From Chondrus crispus (taxonomy: Eukaryota; Rhodophyta; Florideophyceae; Gigartinales; Gigartinaceae): 64,000 bases of DNA. Each line of letters begins with the position of its first letter. Position 1 is the stretch's first letter. Under the pieces are notes generated by a model, which was given only the letters and a program-made list of their open reading frames with translations, had not been told where the DNA came from and searched no databases. Positions 22,693 through 34,500 of this stretch are shown here, one piece after another. Location: contig NW_005179211.1 in the NCBI RefSeq assembly GCF_000350225.1, forward strand, positions 62,001 through 126,000, written 5' to 3'. Position numbers and translations under genes: made by a program.

Positions 22693-24110
22693 TTGACGTC
22701 CTTCTACTCCCCCTGCTCGACACCCGCATTTCGCTGAAATTTCCGCCATGCCTGCCCTTCGCTCGTCTGCGCCATCGCCTTTACGAATTGCGCTCTCAAA
22801 CCTAGATCCCTCCGCTTCTCTGCACGCCCCCTTGTCACAGAACGCGACCTGTTTTCCCGAAACCACATTCTTGTGATACGTCCCTGCTCTCCGGGAGCAC
22901 GTTTGCGGGGGTCTTTTCTCAACTTTCAATTTCGTCGATGCTCCAGCACCTTCAGCGGTTCGAAATCAATGCCAGCGATGGAGCGGCTCATCCTCCCCCT
23001 TCCTTTAAACCTTGGGGCAGATTGTAGCGACGGTTGGTTCTCCTGGCCTCGTGGGGCAACCTCGCGAGCGATGTCATACGTATTGATGGCGGGGGAGTCG
23101 ACACGGTAGTCCCGATGACCCCGAAAAAACAGTATCGGTGTCCGAGCGGCTCTGTCGAAATCCCCTCTCCCACTTTTGCGCGATGCAGGTATTGGGAGGG
23201 GACCTCGCCGCGTGTGTCTTCCGGTTCTCGTCAGTCGTCCCTTCCGGGAGGTGTCCTTGTGCTTATGATGCACGAATCGCGCGCCTGTCTCCCCCGTTGA
23301 CGTGACTCGACCGCGTCCGCCTTCGTCCACCCTCGGCTTTCCGTGTCGCTGTGGTCTGTCGCTCGTAGGGGTGCCCGAAAGAGAGAGAAGGGGCACGACG
23401 GGGCTACACTACCACCCTCTTCGTGCGTACGGAGTGGCGAAGGAGTTCGCGGTGAGTCGCGTCATCTTTCTCGTCATTCACCCGTGCCGCGTACGCGGGA
23501 GATATCGGCGTGTTGACGCGGAAGGAGGCTAGTGCCTCGGGACACCGGTCCTCCGATGACCGCATGTGTTAGTGCCGACCTCCTCCGCGACGCTTCGGTC
23601 TTGGTAGCAGTTGTCGTTCGCGAGCGACCTCCTCCGTCTATCTAACGCGAGACCGTACGCGTGTCCCATACACACTCGAGCATGTCCGCTCGGGGCGCCC
23701 CGCTTTGCCGCCCGGTATCGTCGTGGGCTACTGCCCTCTTGCGCGCCGTCGGTCCGGCGCCGCCTATAGGTTTAGCCGACACAGGCCGGCTTCTGTTTTT
23801 GTCCGTCGACAGGAGTCTCGCGCCGCGCTATGGGAATTGGTTGGGGTCGGTGGTCGGGGCGACGGCAACGGGTGTCTTGGGGTGAGGTGCGGTTTCAGGT
23901 ATCCACGTAGTCCACGGGACTTCGTGGTGGCGTTTCGCGCTCGACCCTCGTCGGCCGGGCGACATACGTGGCGAGGTCGGAGCCACTTCCACCCACCGTA
24001 GGTTTCCTGTAGAGCCGCTCATAGATTTGCGGGTTTCGCCAGCCATGCGGGCGGTCCGCCGGCGCCGTCGCCGCGTGGCTCTATGACCCCTCGCCCGACG
24101 GCGATGTGGC
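22693..24110 (+). other. element A region upstream of the antisense ORF
   Basis: About 1.4 kb, GC-rich. Short open frames on both strands resemble nothing known. It would hold the promoter and 5' leader of the antisense ORF if that ORF is transcribed. No clear TATA or initiator was found. Confidence 0.4.
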
Positions 24111-24111
24111 C

Positions 24112-24990
24112 ATGCCACTCTCCCTTTCATTACGCGTTGCCATATTCTTCTCTTACCAGCTCAAACCGGTCGTCCTCGTTCCGGGTCATCGTGCCATCGG
24201 CCTTCCCCCTATGTCCGACCCGACGCCGATCGAAGGCGCCGTCGGGCCGGTGGTGGCGGCGCCTCAGGTCGCCGGCCCTCTTTCGGCGAGGGGAGGCAGG
24301 TCTTCGGGCGCGCCGTTCGCTCCGCGAGAGGGTAACGTCGTCCTGACCCATCCCACGCCGCCACCTCCGCCTGCCTTCCAGAAGGCGCGCTACCTCTCTA
24401 CGACCGTCTCCGTGGAGCTGGTGGCGCCTACCGAGGGCCCTCCCAAACCGGTCCTCTCGTTCCGTCCGGCTGCATCGCGCTTGACGGTCGACGGCCTATC
24501 CACAGCGCCAACGGGCGTCGCACGCGACTCGGCCGCTCCCCTGGCGACGGAAGCTGCCCGTATACCCGATGACGCGCTCTCAACTCGCCGTCCGTATGTA
24601 CCGCCCTCCTCCTCCGCCGTGCGGGAGGGCCCGTCGGTCTCCGCCACGCAGTGGTTGGGGGTTCCGTCCCCCGATGCCCCACTGCTTGCGGTCGACGAGT
24701 TACTGTACCCCTGGCAGCGGAGGGGTCGCACCGGGATCACCATATCGGAGGTGATCTCGAGTGCGTGGCTGCGCCCCGACCTCGCCCGCGTATTCAAGAT
24801 ATACGAGGCGGGCGGGTCGGAGGAAGCGTCTTCGGCCCTTTATCGTTTGATGGCCGAGGGCGCTGGCGTCGGTTATCAACTCCCGGACGAGTTTCCGGGG
24901 GACCGTACTTTCGCGTACAGCGTAGCGGAAGTAATCTATGTTGACCGCTTGGGTACACTCCTGACGGCGTCGGCGCTGGTAGGCCCCTGA
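24112..24990 (+). CDS. antisense ORF of element A, N-terminal part
   Basis: The open frame is opposite to gag-pol. ATGs at 24,112 and 24,211 are possible starts; the second (MSDPTPIEGAVGPVV) begins the more protein-like text. The first about 160 residues are Pro/Ala/Ser-rich and probably disordered. A denser domain follows: PLLAVDELLYPWQRRGRTGI (24,679-24,738), ITISEVISSAWLRPDLARVF, RTFAYSVAEVIYVDRLGTLL. Element B's antisense ORF has PLQAIHTFDWRARIAIPTS and RTVTTDAMFWTEAIL in the same order. TGA at 24,988-24,990 ends it, but similar text (RFILSGVAGLYV) continues in frame, so the stop is probably a lesion. No known family recognised. Confidence 0.6.
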   Translation: MPLSLSLRVAIFFSYQLKPVVLVPGHRAIGLPPMSDPTPIEGAVGPVVAAPQVAGPLSARGGRSSGAPFAPREGNVVLTHPTPPPPPAFQKARYLSTTVSVELVAPTEGPPKPVLSFRPAASRLTVDGLSTAPTGVARDSAAPLATEAARIPDDALSTRRPYVPPSSSAVREGPSVSATQWLGVPSPDAPLLAVDELLYPWQRRGRTGITISEVISSAWLRPDLARVFKIYEAGGSEEASSALYRLMAEGAGVGYQLPDEFPGDRTFAYSVAEVIYVDRLGTLLTASALVGP

Positions 24991-25028
24991 CGCTTCATAC
25001 TATCGGGGGTGGCGGGGCTGTACGTAAC

Positions 25029-25128
25029 NNNNNNNNNNNNNNNNNNNNNNNNNNNNNNNNNNNNNNNNNNNNNNNNNNNNNNNNNNNNNNNNNNNNNNNN
25101 NNNNNNNNNNNNNNNNNNNNNNNNNNNN
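25029..25128. other. assembly gap of 100 N
   Basis: Exactly 100 N, followed by a run of 17 G (25,129-25,145). It looks like a scaffold gap of unknown true size inside the antisense ORF. The G run at its edge is likely where sequencing or assembly failed. Confidence 0.95.
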
Positions 25129-25213
25129 GGGGGGGGGGGGGGGGGAGGAACGCCGCCGCCCCTACGTCTTCACCAAGCCTCTCGTCGCTCTCCAGAAATC
25201 ATCGTGTTCTCTG

Positions 25214-26602
25214 ATGCGGTTATACGGTGTGGGTTTCGGTCACCACGATTGGTCGACCTACCGAGGAAAGAACGATTCGGATGGTCGCGTCGTTCCCTCG
25301 GCCGCCCTTGCGTCCGGCTTGGTCGTCGGAGACTTTGCAGCCCTCCCCGTGAGCGTGCGGGAGAGCTTTCCTTCCCTGGGGGTACATCCCCTGTTACCCC
25401 CCATCCTAAAACATCTCGGCATCGCATGCGTTGATCGTCAGCATCCAGCCCACCCGCGGCTCGCATTCAATTATGAGCACGAGTGGGCGTGGTCCGTATG
25501 CTGCGCTTTCATGTCGGAGGTGTGCATGAACAAGCGGGCATTCGTTCAGCCCGACCCCACGGTCGCGTTCGTGAGGCGCGTGGCGTCGGGCCTTCGCGAC
25601 GTTGCCCTGCACCCGTCCGAGCACGGGTCTGCTCATGTCCCTTGGACGTTTGGCCATGCCATTGGTCTCATGGACCGCGCCAGCGAAGTCACCGCTCGGA
25701 ACCACCGTTCGTGGATGGACTATACGACCGTAGCTCGCAGCTCCTATCTCACGTACGATCCCACGGCGGACGCCTTCGTAGCGCGCTCTGCCCTCGTGCC
25801 GTCGGTCTCCGGCAACGCGCAGCCGAGGGGAGGGTTCGGGTCTGAGCATCGGCGCGGGCGTCGTAAACGCTACAGAGACCTCGACTCCGCGGCCGTGGAC
25901 TCCGTTGGCACCGCTATGAACCCCCTTTGGCCGACGTCGGTCGCCGGCCGTGATCCTGTAGGGGACCCTGTCTCTGCAGCGACTGTCCTCCCCATCCCAC
26001 CGCTTGATGCGGTGGGGCAGGACACGCCCCGGGGGCGTCGCGTACGCGAGCTGGTGATCCCCCACGGGGAGCTGGCGGCGTCCCCCAAGGTAGTGCGGGC
26101 GTTAGGCGTGGCCAGCCGGCGCGGTTGGACCGTAGGTGAGTTGGTCGATACCCTGTCTGACTGGTTCCTCACTCGGAGTGATGAGGCGCGTGGTCTGCAT
26201 GACGACCTAGCAACGCGCTCCGCGGAACTGCAGCGAGTGAGCCGTGAGCTAGGGTCCGTGCGCGAGGCGTCCGAGCGCCAAGCCGCGGCCTACGAGCGGG
26301 CGGTGTACGATCGCGAGCTCTATCGATGCGAGCGCGACCGCTTGCGTTCGGCTCAGTCGGCGCCCCTGCGGGCGGGTGGCGCTCCTCGCGCCCCGACTGC
26401 CTCTACCATCCGTGACCCGTACGCCGAGTACGAGCCTAACCCTCGCCCGTCCCGAAACTGGGCGAGCGAGGAGGGTATCACTCGTGACGCCATGCCCTCC
26501 TTGGCGGACATGGACGCCGAATTACCCCGGCAACCGGAGTATTGTCCTCCGAACAACCATGGGTCAGGGACTCGCGTGCCCTCGATCGACGCGAGCGGCT
26601 AA
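25214..26602 (+). CDS. antisense ORF of element A, C-terminal part
   Basis: A 462-codon open frame, opposite to gag-pol, in a different frame from the part before the gap. Residues 1-180 are globular-looking with LLPPILKHLGIACVDRQHP (60-78), EHEWAWSVCCAFMSEV (88-103) and VPWTFGHAIGLMDRASEV (142-159). Element B has GPILTYCGSHLRDPQH, TEWCVKVAATLLWEV and VDREVHALLDMIETV in the same order. Residues about 275-310 (SPKVVRALGVASRRGWTVGE) precede a Glu/Arg-rich likely coiled coil (about 325-385), then a Pro/Arg tail. No enzyme motif seen. A structural or chromatin/RNA-binding role is possible but unsupported. Confidence 0.65.
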   Translation: MRLYGVGFGHHDWSTYRGKNDSDGRVVPSAALASGLVVGDFAALPVSVRESFPSLGVHPLLPPILKHLGIACVDRQHPAHPRLAFNYEHEWAWSVCCAFMSEVCMNKRAFVQPDPTVAFVRRVASGLRDVALHPSEHGSAHVPWTFGHAIGLMDRASEVTARNHRSWMDYTTVARSSYLTYDPTADAFVARSALVPSVSGNAQPRGGFGSEHRRGRRKRYRDLDSAAVDSVGTAMNPLWPTSVAGRDPVGDPVSAATVLPIPPLDAVGQDTPRGRRVRELVIPHGELAASPKVVRALGVASRRGWTVGELVDTLSDWFLTRSDEARGLHDDLATRSAELQRVSRELGSVREASERQAAAYERAVYDRELYRCERDRLRSAQSAPLRAGGAPRAPTASTIRDPYAEYEPNPRPSRNWASEEGITRDAMPSLADMDAELPRQPEYCPPNNHGSGTRVPSIDASG

Positions 26603-26840
26603 CCGCGCGGTCTGGTCGTCAACCGTGCGGAACCCTTCGTCCGTTCGTCAGCGAGACGAAAGAAAGGGGGGGTCCGTCGTCGGTCTACAGTAAAACTGTT
26701 TCCCTGGTTACGTGTTCTTTGCGTCGGTGCTTTTCTCCTAATTCCCCTTCGTGCCCTCTTTTCTTAGTACCCCCACCCCCTCTGTCTCCTCGACGCGGAG
26801 TAGGAAGGGGCGCAGCGTTCAGAGTTCGTTTTATGTCTTG
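26603..26840 (+). other. spacer between antisense ORF and hairpin array
   Basis: About 240 bp of 3' sequence for the antisense ORF. It is pyrimidine-rich (CCCCCACCCCCTCTGTCTCC near 26,770). No gene or terminator motif was identified. Confidence 0.4.
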
Positions 26841-27750
26841 CGTCCCTTGCCATCCGGGGGCGGTGGCGCGAGGCCTGGCGCACGTTCTTATCCCACGCGC
26901 GACCTCGTTGCCGGTAGCGAGGCAAAGGGAACGCGCTGCGTCCGTCTCCATTCTTCGTGCCCCTCGCTATGCGGGGCGAGGACTCAGCGCGCTGTATTCG
27001 TCTTATCCGCCCGGTCCTCCTCGCCATGCGGGGGCGAGGGCCCCGCGCGCGCGACGATCGCCTTTCTTCACGTCCCGCCCCTCCGTCGTCCGGGAGCGGG
27101 GCACATCCAACGTCTTTGCCTCGCGCGTCCCTCGCCATTCGGGGCGAGGGCAACGCACGCGTAGTTCGTCCAAGACCTCGTGCCCTTTCCCCATCGGGGC
27201 GGGGGCGCGACAGACCTCCGCATACATGGCGTCCCTCGTCGTCTGTGGCGAGGGCACGGCGCGAGCGGCACTCGTGTTCTTGTCCGCGCGCGCCCCGCCA
27301 TCGGGGCGAGGGCGCAACGCGTGGGCGTACGTTTTCTTCTTCGCGCGCCCCGCTATTGGTGGCAGGGGTGCCGTGCGCGCGACGTTCGTCTTTTTCCGCG
27401 CTCGCCCCTCGCCTTCCGTGGCGGGGAGCGAACGCGAACGGCATTCGTCTTCTTGCCCACGCGCCCCTCGCCATCGGGGCGAAGGCGCGACGCGTGGGCG
27501 TACGTTTTCTTCTTCGCGCGCCCCCCGCCATCGGTGGCGGGGGTGCCGTGCGCGCGACGTTGGTCTTCTTCTTTGCTCGCGCCTCTCGCCGTCGGTGGGG
27601 GGAGCGCGTGCCCTCGGCAAATGTCTTTACCCCGCGCCCTGCGTCATCGATTGCGAGGGCGCGGGCGCGCGGAGAACGTTCCTTTCTTCGCGTCCCTGGC
27701 CACCGGCGGCTAGGGCGCGCCCCTCGCCACTCGGGGTGAGGGTGCGGACG
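26841..27750. repeat. tandem array of about 17 hairpin units in element A
   Basis: Each unit of about 57 bp carries an inverted repeat such as CCCTCGCCATTCGGGGCGAG (27,129 on) and a spacer with a pyrimidine stretch (TTCGTCTTCTT). Hairpins start near 26,844, 26,901, 26,959, 27,017, 27,073, 27,128, 27,182, 27,232, 27,289, 27,344, 27,402, 27,460, 27,517, 27,576, 27,634, 27,689 and 27,717. Units from 27,289 and from 27,460 form a three-unit higher-order repeat of 171 bp. Arms differ in sequence between units but usually stay paired (CCCCGCC/GGCGGGG, CCTCGCC/GGCGAGG). Long open frames on both strands here come from the lack of AT. Confidence 0.8.
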
Positions 27751-28165
27751 TGCAGGCGGAGTCGGATGTGTCCCTCACGTCGCGGCCCGGGATCTGATGA
27801 CCCCTTCGAGGATGGCGTGCTCCTCGGCGTGCAGCAGGCGGTCGCGTGGTCCCGTCCGAGGGGGTACAAATGCCACGGGCGGGCGTTCTACAGTGCATGG
27901 CGTGTCTCTTATGCCGCCTGTGCGTACCTTCGCGCACATGCGTTGCCCATTTCCCCCCTGACTAATTTACCCTTAATTTTCCAATTCCCATGGTGGCGGA
28001 TTGACACCGAGCGAGCGGTGCGCTGCGTGGGGTTGTCGCACTGTACGACAAGTGTCCCCACTTCTTCCCACCTTTTATTTTGACACCTCATCCGCCGGTG
28101 CTGTCGAGACCGGGTTGGGGGTATGACATTGTAATTTCCCCTTGCCCCCATTTCCGCGTATTTGC
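27751..28165 (-). other. element A noncoding, left of insertion B
   Basis: About 415 bp without a recognisable gene, running to the TTTGC target site (28,161-28,165) of element B. It continues at 42,829. Confidence 0.5.
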
Positions 28166-29101
28166 TGTAGTGCAATACGCACCTGAAAAGGGGGTGAAAA
28201 GAAATGAAAATGATGGGGTATGACAAGCAAAAGTGGAAATCATTTCACTTTATTATTTTAATTATTAATTTTAATTAGTTGCATATTAGTTATTTAACAT
28301 TAGATTAGATGTAGGATCTAGCGCCGAGAGCTACTGTAGTGGTTCCGGCGGGGCGATATATACCTTAGCCCTCTGACGACCAAGTCAGTAAAGGTGACCC
28401 GAGTTGCCAGAGTCTGATATCGCCTTGGTTGAAGTCCGTCTTTTACAAGACATTCCCTTTAACTACAGATTACTTTATCCTTTGCGCTCGGGGGTCCCCT
28501 TTTTCCTTATCAATTTTCCTTTACTTCCCTATCCTAATTTCCCTTAATCTTGAGTTGGTCCCACCTTGTAGGATTGCGATCCACAACGTGACGTCATTTG
28601 CCATCGGGCTTTTGTGTTGGTGCACCAGTGTTGCTTATCTCAGTGTTGGTTCCATCGGAATCTGGTTGCGACCGATCCGTTGTTGGTACTTTGCCATCGG
28701 GCAGTACGACGGTGTAGCGCTGCTACGTTTTCTTCTTTCCCGACGGGCTACGTTGCGACGTCCCCGTCGAAGACCTTATCAAGGGTATAAGGTGTACAAA
28801 GCGCTCTTCGAGCATTGGATTTACGACCCATCGGACCAGGTTTACCTAAACACCCCTCCGAACTCGTCGAGCAGTCGCCTTTACAAGTCTCTACCACCAT
28901 TTACCGATCCCGGGCTGGGCCCTCCTCTTTGCCCCCCCTACCAGGGATCCGAGCTACTGCGGGCCGCAAACCCGCTTAAAGAGGACAGGGAGCTTCGAAC
29001 ACTCCGTAGCGCTGTGCCGTTGGCAGTTGTTGTTTTTGTTGCTGTTGTTTGTGTTGGACCGTCGGACCTTGGTCTCTGCCTAACAGGCGCATTGCACTAC
29101 A
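28166..29101 (+). repeat. 5' LTR of element B
   Basis: 936 bp, TGTAGTGCAATACGC...GCATTGCACTACA; the first and last 11 bases form an inverted repeat. A TATA-like GCGATATATACC lies near 28,355. The open frame across it (28,429-29,121) is composition only. Confidence 0.94.
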
Positions 29102-29226
29102 AAAGTGGTCTCCCGACCTAGAAATTGTTTTATCTAGGACAAGGAAGTGGTCTGGGTAACGGACTCTTTTTTTTATTTTCTTTTTGTTTGTAACTTTTTT
29201 GCTGCGTAGGTCCGCTCGTACGAGCG
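29102..29226 (+). promoter_or_regulatory. element B leader with conserved priming-site candidate
   Basis: After the LTR come AAA and then GTGGTCTCCCGACCTAGAA (29,105 on). The same stretch follows the 5' LTRs of A and C directly. Its complement ends ...GACCA, as a tRNA 3' end would (CCA after a discriminator A), so it probably is the primer binding site; the tRNA was not identified. A pyrimidine tract (29,167-29,200) follows. Confidence 0.6.
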
Positions 29227-31532
29227 ATGTCAACAAGCGCACCGGGGGACCGGTCCCGGGGCGAGTAGAAGCGGATCGGCACGAGCGTCGAGGATCCCGA
29301 GGGGTCCTCGCACCCGGAGCCAGGCCAATACGGCCACGGACCCCGGAGATCAAGAATCCCCTACGGGGATAGCCGCCGACAAGACTGACCTCGAAGAGAA
29401 GTTGGAGAAGACGAGCAGCGAAATTCGCGAAGAAGCGAAGAAAAATCTCGAGGCTGAATTAGCCCTCGTCCGGAAGCAACTGGAGTTGCAAGGATCCGAG
29501 TTCCACACCGTTTTGGGAGAGCTGTCGGCTTGAGTGGATCTCGTCGAGAAGGAGCGAGGTGAGGCGACCGACGGTCTGGAGCCGGAGGTCCTAGCCTCGT
29601 TGAAAATTTCGGTCAAGGACGCCAGGCGCGACGCGAATCAAGCCTTGGAGTCCTTAGGAAAATTGAGAACAAGCATCGATGACCGATTCGATCGTGCCGC
29701 GCAACGTCTCAAGGACCTTGAGCAGGCCGCGGATCAAGCTCCGCAAGGATCGGACGACGAGCCGCTCCCTTCGGGTAGAGAGGGCGACCGTCGGTTGAAG
29801 AAGGACAACCCCGCTCGGCAGCGGAGTTCCAAGTCGAAGCCCTCGAAGAAGGACAAGCGACGTGCAAGCAAGGGTCACTGTAGTGACGATCCGGAGAACC
29901 GCGACTCACAGTCGGAGTCGCTTGGTCCCTCCGAAGATGTTAACGGCGGTTCGTCGAACCACTCGGGCGATTCCGAACGCCGTTCAGAAGACGGAAACGG
30001 AATTTCGTCAAGCAAGAAAATTTCCTCCAGACGAGGCGGAGTCACTTCGTCCGCCTCGCGGAGAGACAAGGACGCGGAGCCCGAAGACGTCGCAACGCGG
30101 CGCGGGCCGCGATGGGAGGAGTTGGAGGAGCTGAATCCGACCAACTACCTCTTCAAGAAATTACTTTCGTACCGAACGTACCGCTTGCGGAACCCACAGA
30201 CATATTTGTCAAGTTCCCGGCGGACCGCCGTGCGAAAAATCAGGAGAGATATTCCGCCTAAGGTGAAGAAGAACAACACGTTCACAGGTGAGGACGGGGT
30301 CCTTGTGTTGGATTTTTTTGGCAAAATTAGTTCAGGAGTTCGATACTCAAGAAATGAACGAGGGGCAAGCGATCCGCCTGTTGCCTGAATTTTTAAGCGA
30401 TATCGCCTTGAGACAGTACACTTCGGTGTCTCAGACGGCCGGGGCCCATCACGGAAAGATATCCGTTTGGCCGGAGGCCGTACAGTGGTTGTTGAGGAGT
30501 TTCGCAACCGACGAGGCGATCCGTCAAGCTGTGCTCGCATTGCGAGAAGTTCAGCAAAGACCGTCTGAAGACGAGATGGAATTTCATATCCGTCTGACGG
30601 ACGCAAGCAATCGATGTGGAAACGTATATTCGATGGAAGAACAGATGACGACGTTTATTGAAGGACTCGATTCGAGTATCAAGCCAATGGTGTCTCAATA
30701 CCGACAAGACAATCGGGACGTTTCGTTTTTGAGACTAGTTAATTACGCGAAGGCGCATGGCTCGGCGAGCCGCGCTAAGGACAAGAAGACCAAGAAGGTC
30801 ACGATTCAGACGCCGTCGACGTTCAGGGCGGGGAAGAAGCCAAGGGCTTCTTATCTCGGTCGCAAAACTCACGCCGCCGTCCATTTAGCCGAGTCCATTT
30901 CAGCGTCAGATGAGCACGGTGCGCATGGAAGTAGCGAAAATCACTACGAAGGAGCGTTAGTAGCCGAAGGCGAGTTCATTGAGCCATCGGAGGGCTATGG
31001 ACACGAGGACTACGGGGACAGCGGGTCGTCAACTTTACCGACGCCTGCATACACGACGGGGTCGTTTTCAGAGCCCACGGATCCCGTGATGATGTTTCGG
31101 GGACGCGGCTACACGCCGGCGCCGCGCATTCCGATGGAAGACAAGGGTACGACGTTTCGAAGTCCAGGCTGGATGGGAAGGCCGCAACGTCAAGGAAGGC
31201 CACCGGCCCGTGGAGGACCTAGGACGCCGTATCCCGTCAAGACGCACGGTCTGGTGTGCTATCATTGCTATGAAAAGGGGCACGCCGCGCCAACGTGCAT
31301 TCTTTCCCTCCGGGAAATGCACCGAGTTTTGGAAAATTATGAGGCGTTGTCTCCGATGGAGAGGTTAGGGATACCATCGAGGAGTTACCTGAAGGTCAAG
31401 AATTGGTTCGATTCGCAGACGGCGAGCACGCCGAGTGCTTCAACGTCGAGGTCGAACCAACCCTTCAGAGGGCCCACCGCGGGGCCCGCGTCGTCGGATG
31501 TGAGAAGGATCCCGCAGCGGCAGGAAAACTAG
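29227..31532 (+). pseudogene. element B gag
   Basis: An ATG at 29,227 gives a very short frame; the gag-like frame (29,207 on) has no ATG, so the start is damaged. Coiled-coil text follows (LEEKLEKTSSEIREEAKKNL), then TGA at 29,531-29,533, a Ser/Lys/Glu-rich low-complexity part, and a frameshift at the T7 run near 30,315. The capsid-like domain (30,320-30,780; LLPEFLSDIALRQYTS) and a perfect CCHC knuckle CYHCYEKGHAAPTC (31,258 on) follow in the next frame. It ends at 31,532, overlapping pol by about 130 nt in the -1 frame, a usual gag-pol arrangement. Confidence 0.85.
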
Positions 31533-34500
31533 AGAGGGGAATCTCGTATGAGTCGCGAGAGGCACAGGGTCGACGTACTGTGCCCGGGGCTCAGCCCCGT
31601 TCCCCGTCTCTAAAGGAAAAATCAGGCCTCGAGGAGGAGGTTGTTGGATTGGTGGATAAGCCCAAAGAGCCAGCTCAAGTCAAGAAAATTTTGAGCCGAG
31701 CCCGAGATCATCCGCTGGAAGAAGTTCGAAGACCCTGGTACAGGGTTAAGCGAAGGGAGTGTCCCGAGAAGATTCTGGTCCTTGCGCGAAAAAACTACAA
31801 AGTGTACGCGGACATTGGACCAACAGTCGGATTGATGAGCCGGGTGTTGTCTGTTTTAGACACCGGCGCGGGACCAAACCTTGTGCGAAAATCGGAACTC
31901 CCAGCTGGAATGGAATCTCTAGTGTCCTACGGACCGACCCAAGACATTGGCGACGCGAACAATAGGCCACTCCGGACTCTCGGCACAATTAGAATGCCTG
32001 TGAGGCTTGGAAAATTTGTGGCCGCAGCCAAGTTTATTGTATGCGAAAAACTAGCCGTCCCGCTAATTCTAGGCGCGGACTACTGTGACCGGTTTGTGGA
32101 AGCAATTTATCCAAGGAAGAAAACGGTTGAGTTTGCGGATTTCTCGGAGGTTCCGATAGTTAGGCGGTTCTCGACGAGAAGAGGGAAGAAGAATCTCGTC
32201 CCGGGAGAGGACGAGAATGATGGAAAGGTGGAGCGAATTTCCTCTAAGGTAAAAGTGGCAAGAGCCACAACTATCGAGCCAGGGACGCAACGCGTCCTGG
32301 AATGCACCTCGAAGAGGGCGGGCTTAGTTGTGGTTCAGCCGTACTCGTCGTTGTACGAAAGGCACGGGCTGACGTGTACAAATGGTGTTGTTCAGGTCGA
32401 GCCTGACCGGCCATTTCGTTTACTCGTTGCGAATTTTAGGACGTACCCTGTCAGGGTGCAAAAAGGCCAAGTGGTGGCAGAATTATTACAGCACCCGAGA
32501 GCCGCGCTCGAGAGCAAAACCACCAGTGGTGAAGTTCTCGGAATTCAAGAAAGGAAGAAGGAAAATTTTCCTAATTCCACCAAGACGCCTACGGGCGAGG
32601 CAAGATGCGAACCGTCGGATCAAGATCGCGAGGACCAGCAAGGAGAACCGGAGGAAAGGCTCTCTGCGACGGCAACTACGACGCCGGAGCGGCGGATTGA
32701 GCCTCCCCCGCCGGACGTGGAGGAACTCGACCTGAGCCACGTGCCGGACCGGCTGCGCGAGCGGTTCCGTCGGATGTTGAAGAAGTATTCAAGGATGTGG
32801 GATGGGACGCTTGGCGAAATTAATACCACAGTCCATCGGATCGAGTTGATCCCCGAGACTCGTCCCATCGCACAAGCTCCGTATCGGGCCGGGCCTAAAG
32901 CCCGCGAAGTAGAAGATGCAGAGGTGCAGAAGATGTTGGAGGCAGGAGTGATAGAACCAGCGCAGTCAGAATGGGCGTCGACCGTGTTGCTGGTGCCCAA
33001 GCCGGACAGGTCAATGCGTTTTTGCGTAGACTACCGCAGGTTGAACGCAGTGACGGTGAAGGACACGTACCCCTTACCGCGCATGGATGAGTGCCTGGAC
33101 TCGCTTGGTGACACCAAGGTTTTCTCCGCGTTGGACGCGATCTCGGGATATTGGCAGATGCCTATCCCTGAGCGCGACCGCGACAAGATCGCATTTTCGT
33201 GTCACTCAGGACTGTATCGCTTCTCAAGAATGCCCTTCGGGCTAACTAACGCGCCAGCGACGTTTCAGAGAGCAATGGATATCCTGCTCTCTCCGTTCCG
33301 TTAGAAGTGCTGTTTGGTGTATCTGGACGACATAATACTTTTTAGCAAGTCGTGGGAGGAGCACATCGTGCACGTGGATGAAATACTTTCTGTATTGGAG
33401 AAGGCAGGTGTGAAGCTCAAGCTTCGCAAGTGTGAATTTTTTGTCGAAAAGATCAAGTACCTGGGCCATGTAGTTCGGCCAGGTACATTGGAAGTGGACG
33501 CTGCGCGAACCGTCGCATCGGAACAAGTGAGGTACCCTCAAACGCAGACCCAGCTCAGGAGCTTCTTGGGACTTTGTAATGTCTACCGCAGATTCGTTCC
33601 GCATTATGCGAAAATCGCGCATCCGCTCAATCAACTGTTGAAGAAGGGACAACCGGTCCAGTTGGAAGGATTCGACGAACCGTGCAAGAAAGCTTTTCAT
33701 AAGCTCAAGGACGCCATCTTGGCACCGCCGGTGCTGGCGCTGCCGAAGAAGGACCTACCCTACTCGGTAGATACCGATGCAAGCGACTACCAAATAGGCG
33801 CTGCACTATTTCAAACACACCCGGATGCGCAACGCAAACCCATCGGGTTCTTTTCAAGAACGTTAGCCGCAGCCGAGAGAAACTATTCTGTATCAGAAAA
33901 AGAATGCCTAGCGGTAATTTGGGCCGTACAGACTTTAAGACCATATCTATATGGCGAGCACTTCATTGTGCATACCGACCATGCCTCATTGAGGTGGTTG
34001 ATGAACGTAACCGACCCCAGCGGGAGATTAATCCGATGGAGGCTCCGCCTCTCGGAATTCGATTTCGAAATCAAGTACAAGAAGGGCAAGGCGAACAGTC
34101 AAGCTGATGCCCTGTCAAGATTACGGACCGCAGGAGAAACCGTCGACGAAATCGACGACGAAATCCCATGCTTTATGGCCGAACCGGCCGAGGGTACAGT
34201 GAAGAACGCGGAAAGTTTTGACGCGATAGACGACATCCTCGCTCTTGAGGGGGGGACCGCCCCTGATCGCCTCGACCAATTCCAAGCTGTCCCTCCGGAG
34301 GAGCTCATTCGCGAGCAAGCCGTCGACCCCTTCTGCAATCGCATCAAGGAAGAAATGGACGCCGGAAAGGTGAGAACATTCAGCATGGAGACCGAGGAAC
34401 TCGAAGGAGCTCTATGCCGTACCGCGGCAGAGTTTGTACAAGTGGTAATACCACAATCGTTGAGGGACCGCGTCCTAGGGTTAAGCCACTACGCAAAATT

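Noticed and set aside
25009-25434. Open frame across the N gap
   Set aside because: Its continuity depends on unknown bases and on an edge G run.
26841-27750. CRISPR array
   Set aside because: Units are palindromic and evenly spaced, but spacers are themselves repeated and the setting is a eukaryotic retroelement.
26542-28083. Long plus-strand open frame of 513 codons and minus-strand frames of 205-255 codons
   Set aside because: They cross the GC-rich hairpin array, where stop codons are rare. The text is Arg/Pro/Ala/Ser repeats on both strands.
28429-29121. 230-codon frame and its copy at 42,151-42,951
   Set aside because: Both lie wholly inside the family B LTRs (U3/R/U5), with TATA and no protein features.
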